From Candidatus Woesearchaeota archaeon (lineage in GTDB: Archaea > Nanobdellota > Nanobdellia > Woesearchaeales > ARS49): a DNA stretch of 10,309 bases. Position 1 is the first letter of the stretch; every line of letters starts with the position of its first letter. The notes beneath the pieces are model-generated. The model was not told the DNA's origin and made no database searches. It saw only the letters and a program-made list of their open reading frames with translations. Location: NCBI GenBank assembly GCA_026394935.1, contig JAPLZR010000132.1:1-10309 (forward strand), given 5' to 3'. The position numbers were made by a program, and so were the translations under genes. Shown here piece by piece: positions 6,317-10,309 of the stretch.

Positions 6317-8276
6317 TTTTCGCCACCACACCACACTTTTCATTCTGAACACGGACAGTATGCCCGTGAATCACCCTGTAAGCAAGAGCCAACATCGGTC
6401 TCTCTTTGCAAGAATAACTCACATCATTGATTCTCTCAACAAAATAATCATTACGCTCAGAGAAACGCTTCAAACAGGCATCAACAACCGCCATCTGGTC
6501 AGAAGTACCATAGCCTGTTGAAGGAGTACAGCCATTCAAGCCGTTGCCAGTCCTGACACGCTCGCGCATCTGCTCATCATCATTCAAAGTAACAAACATC
6601 AAAGCATTATCGGCTATCAGCTTACTATCAAACAATAACTCAAGAGTTTTTACTTTCTCATCATTGATACAGCCAGTATAATCAAGATTAATCAGGTTCC
6701 ACTTGCACTCATTGCTCTTTGAGAAATCACGAACAGCATCTCCAAGATTGCCTTCGTAAACATTCAAGCCATTAAAAATACTGCCATCCTTTGAATGCAG
6801 TTTTCCAGGCTTGAAAACCTTCCAGTTATCAACAATAGAACGCATAATCTTGTACTCAAGCGGGTTGTTCTCAGCAACCAAACTTTTTGCAGGATTCACA
6901 TTGAAGAAATCATTCAAAAGAATGTAACTACCAAAATGAGCGCCCTCCAAACCCAAATAATTAATCTCTTCTTTCAGACAATCAATTGACTTCAAAATCA
7001 GACAATCGATAGACTTCAGAATCATCTGCTCCCTGATATCATCCTTCGGGTAAGAAACAACACCAGGCATGGTTTTCAAGGCAACATCGTCAAGAGTCGG
7101 ATAATTAGCTTTCAGATAACGAGAACTCCACATACCGACACTTTCCTTGAAATGACTTATGGTTGAAGGACTTATACCAAACTGTTTTGCAACATAAGAA
7201 TCTGATTTGCCTTTTTCAAGCAAATTAGTAATCTGAACAGACTTTTCATCCAAAACACCCCTGAAGTCGCGCTGTTTAGGCGCAATAGACTCTTTCAACT
7301 GGTCAAGAACATTCTGCGTATACAAACGGGTGAAAACATTCTTACGACCCTCAGGAACAAGTTTGCTCTGCTCAAGCAGTTCAGGATGCTTCCTGCGCAC
7401 ATAATCATTAACCCTAAAAGAAGCAACACCAAGCTCCCGAGCCAAATCCTTGATACTATACTTGAAATCACTTTCTGGCGCTTCAACTTTTGTTATAGAT
7501 TCTATACTTGGTTTACTTTCAACAGGCGCGACAGCGAAATCTCCAGATTCCCAAGTCTCAATAAAATGAGGAACAAAACCAGTACGCTTCAATCGCTCAG
7601 TCACAACATCCCTGATATCAGAACTGACATAATGCGACATAAGCTCTTCAGAAGGGTTTTTCAGAACAGGATCTGTCACAACAACAACCCCGTCAGAACG
7701 GTAATGAAGCCTTACAGGAATTATAAGCATGTTCGAATTTTTCAACCTGCGCTGGGCACTCTCATTATTCTGAACAGAACGCCGGTACTCCTCATATTTT
7801 TGAACAACATATTCCTGCAGTTCATCACGATTTTTAGAATTGAAAGCCTTCTTGTACTCCTTACGGTGCACTTGCAAGAAATTATTTGCCTTCTGCACAC
7901 CTTCCTTATCAAGAACTGACTTCTGAAGATTACTCAATTCAGCCAGATATTTCTCGACCAAACCGGAAAACTGGGGAAAATATTTATCAAAAAGAAGTCT
8001 ATCAACATCACGAGCATAATCAGCAACAGTATTATCCCTGGCAGACTTATTCTCAGCAATCAAACCCAGCAAACTAGCGCTCAAATCCTGAACGCGCAGT
8101 TCAGCAAAATCAATCATACGCAAATCAACTTTCGCAGAATCCAAAATCTGGTCCAAACGAGACTCGTACTGAGCAATAATACCAGACTTATTCTTATCTT
8201 CCAAATTATGCAAATCACTCACTAGAAGATGAAACAGCCTCACGTTCTCATTCACTATCTGACTAAGATCAGCCAT
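6309..8276 (-). CDS. Multidomain protein: helical N-terminus, two HTH segments, methyltransferase-like domain
   Basis: This is a 655-residue protein. Residues 1-180 are charged and helical, partly coiled-coil-like. A strand-rich stretch follows (about 182-250). Two helix-turn-helix-like segments come next: about 273-296 (YSIKDLARELGVASFRVNDY) and about 348-378 (with SYVAKQFGISPSTISHFKES). Residues about 436-640 resemble a Rossmann-type methyltransferase: SLVAEN at 465-470 fits an acidic end of strand 2, NVYEGNLGDAV (505-515) fits the next strand and acidic loop, and WNLINLDYTG (526-535) fits strand 4. No glycine-rich SAM motif (GxGxG) is obvious, so catalysis is uncertain. An eight-residue tandem duplication lies at 419-434. 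The start at 8276 overlaps the upstream gene by eight bases and has a weak GGGTGA site. DNA recognition coupled to modification is one possibility. Confidence 0.78.
   Translation of the reverse strand: MADLSQIVNENVRLFHLLVSDLHNLEDKNKSGIIAQYESRLDQILDSAKVDLRMIDFAELRVQDLSASLLGLIAENKSARDNTVADYARDVDRLLFDKYFPQFSGLVEKYLAELSNLQKSVLDKEGVQKANNFLQVHRKEYKKAFNSKNRDELQEYVVQKYEEYRRSVQNNESAQRRLKNSNMLIIPVRLHYRSDGVVVVTDPVLKNPSEELMSHYVSSDIRDVVTERLKRTGFVPHFIETWESGDFAVAPVESKPSIESITKVEAPESDFKYSIKDLARELGVASFRVNDYVRRKHPELLEQSKLVPEGRKNVFTRLYTQNVLDQLKESIAPKQRDFRGVLDEKSVQITNLLEKGKSDSYVAKQFGISPSTISHFKESVGMWSSRYLKANYPTLDDVALKTMPGVVSYPKDDIREQMILKSIDCLILKSIDCLKEEINYLGLEGAHFGSYILLNDFFNVNPAKSLVAENNPLEYKIMRSIVDNWKVFKPGKLHSKDGSIFNGLNVYEGNLGDAVRDFSKSNECKWNLINLDYTGCINDEKVKTLELLFDSKLIADNALMFVTLNDDEQMRERVRTGNGLNGCTPSTGYGTSDQMAVVDACLKRFSERNDYFVERINDVSYSCKERPMLALAYRVIHGHTVRVQNEKCGVVAKNE
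6975..7022. repeat. 24-bp tandem duplication inside the methyltransferase-like gene
   Basis: Two adjacent 24-base units (6975-6998 and 6999-7022) differ at three positions. Read on the minus strand each encodes ILKSIDCL, so the protein carries this octapeptide twice in a row. All three differences are synonymous (Leu TTG/CTG, Ser TCA/TCT, Ile ATT/ATC). The frame is kept because the unit is eight codons. Confidence 0.95.
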
Positions 8277-8778
8277 TTCTCTTCACCCTCAACGCTTCTT
8301 TCAAATACGGAGTAATCAGAACAGGCGCGGAACGCCAGCGATTGAAAACATCAACAGCAAACTCGATTCTTTCCTCGTTACGAGAAAGCAAGGCTTCAAG
8401 AACCCTGTCGTTTGACAGGAAATCCTTCACAACATACTCTTTCTTAGGAATGTCAAGAGAATAACCAGCCCGCTCAGGACTGCTGTGCGTGTACTCGCTG
8501 TTGCCAGGGTAAAATTTGCTGTACCTTGCAACAATAAGACCAGAGCCTTTAAGCACATACACTTCCATCTCACCAAGCGTACTCTGTCCAGCAATAGCGA
8601 AATCAGCGAACACCTTACACGGAACAAGGTTAACATCAGTCGTCTCAAGTATCGCTACACGCGCTTCAAATTTTCCATCCTTACGACCCTCACAATCTGC
8701 CTTAAAATTATAACTCAAAAAAGGAGTCAAAATAGCAACGTGAACCTGCCTCTTTCCGTCGCCGTCTAAGCCATTCAT
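8269..8778 (-). CDS. Conserved-looking protein of unknown function
   Basis: This encodes a 169-residue protein that I do not recognise. The N-terminal 90 residues appear rich in beta strands (VHVAILTPFL, FEARVAILET, GEMEVYVL, GLIVARYSKFY). The C-terminal part is more helical (about 115-150, RVLEALLSRNEERIEFAVDVF) and ends in a basic tail. Two Cys residues (29 and 54) do not form a known motif. There is no signal peptide or membrane segment. It overlaps the upstream gene by four bases (ATGA at 8775-8778) and the downstream gene by eight, so it is embedded in the operon. It may be a structural or binding subunit, but the sequence alone does not support a function. Confidence 0.7.
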   Translation of the reverse strand: MNGLDGDGKRQVHVAILTPFLSYNFKADCEGRKDGKFEARVAILETTDVNLVPCKVFADFAIAGQSTLGEMEVYVLKGSGLIVARYSKFYPGNSEYTHSSPERAGYSLDIPKKEYVVKDFLSNDRVLEALLSRNEERIEFAVDVFNRWRSAPVLITPYLKEALRVKRNG

Positions 8779-9179
8779 TTTAGTTCAACCCCAAATCTTT
8801 TTGCAAGAGAATCCCAGCTTTCCATCCGTCTTTCCTCCCTTTCAAAAATTTCTTTAGGACGGCATTCAACCCGCGCCAATTTAGGCCAAATCTTTTGGTA
8901 AGCAGCCACTAGAGCTGGAGAAAAATGCTCAAGAATCTGCTTTGGCACTCCGCCGTACGCGCCTGAATAATCACTCAATACGAGTCTATCCGAGTAAGCA
9001 CATGCGCTTCCGCCGCCAAATACGTGTTTTGCATCCGGCAGGCTTTCAAAAATATTCTTATGAGGGTCATGAATTGATCCAACTGCGTAAATAATCCTGT
9101 CTTCAGCACCTGCGCACAAGATGTACTTGTGACTGCGCTCATTTTCATTCAAGCCAACAACACTCAGTTCAAGTGCCAT
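8775..9179 (-). CDS. PHPT1/Janus-fold phosphohistidine-phosphatase-like protein
   Basis: This is a 134-residue protein. Several features line up with the 14-kDa phosphohistidine phosphatase (Janus) family, written from memory: KYILC at 18-22 for the family's KYVLI with its conserved Lys; H40-K-N-I-F for the H-x-x-I-Y around the catalytic His; GGG at 55-57; and YSGAYG at 71-76 for YSMAYG. The length is also close to the family's roughly 125 residues, plus a charged helical tail after about 100. If the assignment holds, it could remove phosphate from phosphohistidine or another substrate, but the Arg after GGG in PHPT1 is Ser here, so activity is unproven. The start at 9179 is chosen over 9332 because GGAGGCG precedes it and only 11 bases overlap the upstream gene; the longer frame would lie largely over that gene. 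Confidence 0.62.
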   Translation of the reverse strand: MALELSVVGLNENERSHKYILCAGAEDRIIYAVGSIHDPHKNIFESLPDAKHVFGGGSACAYSDRLVLSDYSGAYGGVPKQILEHFSPALVAAYQKIWPKLARVECRPKEIFEREERRMESWDSLAKRFGVELK

Positions 9180-9537
9180 ACTTCGCCTCCACTGCAGCTT
9201 CAACCTGCTTAGCGTACTCCCAGAACTCTTTCGCATAGTGCTTTGTAGAACAGCCCTTTCCGTTATGGTCCTCAATCCGAGTTCTTCCATTGCCTCTTGC
9301 AACAATCCGCAAAGCAGCCTTGAATTCCTCAACCCGCTCCAAGAACTTCCTACCAGACTCTCTCAATTTGATAGAGTACCTGTTCACACAATTGCTGATA
9401 GTCAAAGAATTAGGCTTGTACTTGTAACCGCTGACAGGACCAATAACCTCCTGAATAGCATTAGCAGCCTCAAGAGGCGTAATATTCCCTGCCTTGAAAT
9501 CTTCAAATTTCCCCTGCACTACGTCGTCGATAGTCAT
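9169..9537 (-). CDS. Small basic helical protein, first gene of the operon
   Basis: This is a 122-residue protein of unknown family. It is Lys/Arg-rich and mostly helical, with segments that might form a small nucleic-acid-binding fold (ITPLEAANAIQEVIG and SLTISNCVNRYSIKL, about 20-57), but no clear HTH can be assigned. The C-terminus (about 97-120) is helical and charged. An ATG at 9588 is in frame, but 9537 is preferred: AGGGGTT lies about six bases upstream of it, and the TATA box at 9573-9580 would start transcription near 9551, inside the longer version. As the first gene of an eight-gene block it could be the autoregulator; that is inference only. Confidence 0.65.
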   Translation of the reverse strand: MTIDDVVQGKFEDFKAGNITPLEAANAIQEVIGPVSGYKYKPNSLTISNCVNRYSIKLRESGRKFLERVEEFKAALRIVARGNGRTRIEDHNGKGCSTKHYAKEFWEYAKQVEAAVEAKYGT

Positions 9538-9542
9538 TTTTG

Positions 9543-9550
9543 TAACCCCT
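9543..9550 (-). promoter_or_regulatory. Ribosome binding site of the first operon gene
   Basis: The minus strand reads AGGGGTTA here, about six bases before the ATG at 9537. It fits inside the short leader of about 14 bases predicted from the TATA box, and it decides this start over the in-frame ATG at 9588. Confidence 0.55.
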
Positions 9551-9572
9551 GTAGAAGAAGTCAATAGTGCAA

Positions 9573-9580
9573 AATATATA
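9573..9580 (-). promoter_or_regulatory. TATA box of the eight-gene operon
   Basis: The minus strand reads TATATATT within an AT-rich stretch (9571-9603). It is centred about 40 bases upstream of the ATG at 9537, so transcription is expected near 9551, leaving a short leader that holds the Shine-Dalgarno sequence. Several other TATA-like words lie nearby (9591-9615), so the exact box is uncertain. No other gap in the operon has room for a promoter until 2839. Confidence 0.5.
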
Positions 9581-9648
9581 CTTTTCACATATAGTATATA
9601 TACTACCCTATATTCTTATATCTATAGACTGCAGAATACAAATATAAG

Positions 9649-9675
9649 AAAAAAAATGCTCTGCTGGACCAGAGC
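9649..9675 (-). terminator. Hairpin plus poly-U terminator after the 9683-9898 gene
   Basis: On the minus strand, a few bases past the stop at 9683, GCTCTG and CAGAGC form a perfect six-base-pair stem around a six-base loop (9658-9675). One A and then eight T residues (9656-9649) follow. A second T run precedes the stem. This would separate the upstream two genes from the eight-gene operon. Confidence 0.65.
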
Positions 9676-9682
9676 GAAAAAA

Positions 9683-9898
9683 CTAACCAAAGAGACGCTT
9701 CTCCAGCCTTTGCCTGAACTTCTCAGTCAGGACGTTTAACTTGAAGTGCTTCTGGATATCCTCAATCCTCTGCTCGTCAGCACCGCCCACGATTGAAAGA
9801 ATCGAACGGTATGCTGCGATATTGCTTTCGATGTCCTTTTTGGCACTTTCATGGGGTCCTCCACGGCCGAATTGAGGCTGCCAGTAAAACTCTGACAT
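9683..9898 (-). CDS. Small protein of unknown function
   Basis: This is a 71-residue protein that I do not recognise. A Gly/Pro-containing N-terminus (FYWQPQFGRGGPHES) is followed by helical, charged sequence to the end (IQKHFKLNVLTEKFRQRLEKRLF). The frame is open further upstream to 10099, but 9898 is the likely start: GGGAGGT lies seven bases before it, and it begins one base after the previous gene's stop. The upstream extension is the shadow of that neighbour. It is the last gene before the terminator. Confidence 0.65.
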   Translation of the reverse strand: MSEFYWQPQFGRGGPHESAKKDIESNIAAYRSILSIVGGADEQRIEDIQKHFKLNVLTEKFRQRLEKRLFG

Positions 9899-9899
9899 C

Positions 9900-10289
9900 T
9901 TACTGACCTCCCAGGATTCTATCTCTAGCCCTGAAAAAACCGTCCGGATCGTTAATCTTACCAAAGCCGATAAGACGGTATCCGTCCTGCTCGTTGAACT
10001 CCTCTCTCGCGAAAGGCTTTTTCTCAGACCAGTTGTCCCAAGACAGCCCTTTCTCCAGCACCAGCCGTTTAAGGCTGAAGCCCTTCTCGTCAGCAACAAC
10101 TGAGAGCTCAGTCATAACGCCGTCAAAAGTAGCCGGATCCGTCGGATTCATGCCACTAATGATTAAGCGATATGGAGTTCCCATGTGCAGGTTGAACCTT
10201 TCCGCAACACCTGCAGGACCAGGGTTTGCTGTAGTCATATCTACTGGAACCTGCTGGCCTTTTGCCAATACTTCTTCCATGTTTTCCAT
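9900..10289 (-). CDS. Protein of unknown function
   Basis: This is a 129-residue protein that I cannot assign to a family. The first 30 residues are polar with Gly and Pro. The middle (about 40-80) alternates strand and helix (PYRLIISGMN, VMTELSVVADEKGF). The C-terminus has DGYRLIGFGKINDPDGFF and ends in a basic helix. There is no signal peptide, membrane helix or catalytic motif. The start at 10289 has a strong GGAGGA Shine-Dalgarno (about 10296-10302) seven bases upstream. The next gene begins one base after its stop, so the two form an operon that may continue past the window's right edge. Confidence 0.7.
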   Translation of the reverse strand: MENMEEVLAKGQQVPVDMTTANPGPAGVAERFNLHMGTPYRLIISGMNPTDPATFDGVMTELSVVADEKGFSLKRLVLEKGLSWDNWSEKKPFAREEFNEQDGYRLIGFGKINDPDGFFRARDRILGGQ

Positions 10290-10309
10290 TTTCTATTCCT
10301 CCGGCAGTT

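Noticed and set aside
6975..7022. Start of a CRISPR or minisatellite array
   Set aside because: There are only two 24-base units, directly adjacent with no spacers and in frame within a gene.
7386..7919. A 177-codon plus-strand frame opposite the multidomain gene
   Set aside because: Its composition is that of an antisense shadow. The minus-strand gene has clear HTH segments and a repeat with only synonymous differences.
9538..9682. A tRNA or small RNA gene in the only sizeable intergenic gap
   Set aside because: Apart from the terminator hairpin and TATA-like AT-rich sequence no cloverleaf or other stable structure could be seen.

Overview
The window looks like a chromosomal or integrated-element segment of an archaeon. 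The AbrB-type DNA-binding domain joined to a PhoU-like domain (1853-2791, minus strand) is an archaeal architecture. Two starts have archaeal TATA boxes at the expected distance, and one of these genes appears to be leaderless. Small genes, tightly overlapping reading frames and many unrecognised proteins would suit a reduced-genome (DPANN-like) archaeon, but that placement is inference and no rRNA or tRNA is present to test it.

Layout. Plus strand, 1-1869: the last codons of an upstream gene, a single-pass membrane-anchored protein of unknown function (27-1250), and a HAD-superfamily protein (1189-1869) that lacks the usual N-terminal DxD motif. The HAD gene converges on and overlaps the AbrB-PhoU regulator, which has its own TATA box at 2814-2821. 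From 9537 down to 2840 runs one minus-strand operon of eight genes. Neighbours overlap by 4, 8 or 11 bases or lie 2 bases apart, with no gap for an internal promoter. In order of transcription they are: a small basic helical protein; a PHPT1/Janus-fold phosphohistidine-phosphatase-like protein; an unknown 169-residue protein; a 655-residue protein with a helical N-terminus, two helix-turn-helix segments and a methyltransferase-like Rossmann domain; a small HTH protein; a GHKL (Hsp90/MutL-type) ATPase; a small CxxC/CxxC protein; and a protein with a nucleotidyltransferase-like region whose catalytic aspartates appear replaced. A TATA box (9573-9580) precedes this operon. A hairpin plus poly-U terminator (9649-9675) separates it from two further minus-strand genes (9683-10289) of unknown function.

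How the genes may work together. The eight-gene operon is the notable object. An ATPase, two DNA-binding proteins, a methyltransferase-like domain, a degenerate nucleotidyltransferase and a phosphatase-like protein are co-translated as one block. That is the kind of set seen in mobile elements, plasmid or viral remnants, or host-defence loci. No integrase, replication protein, capsid gene or known defence effector is visible here, so no function can be fixed from this window.
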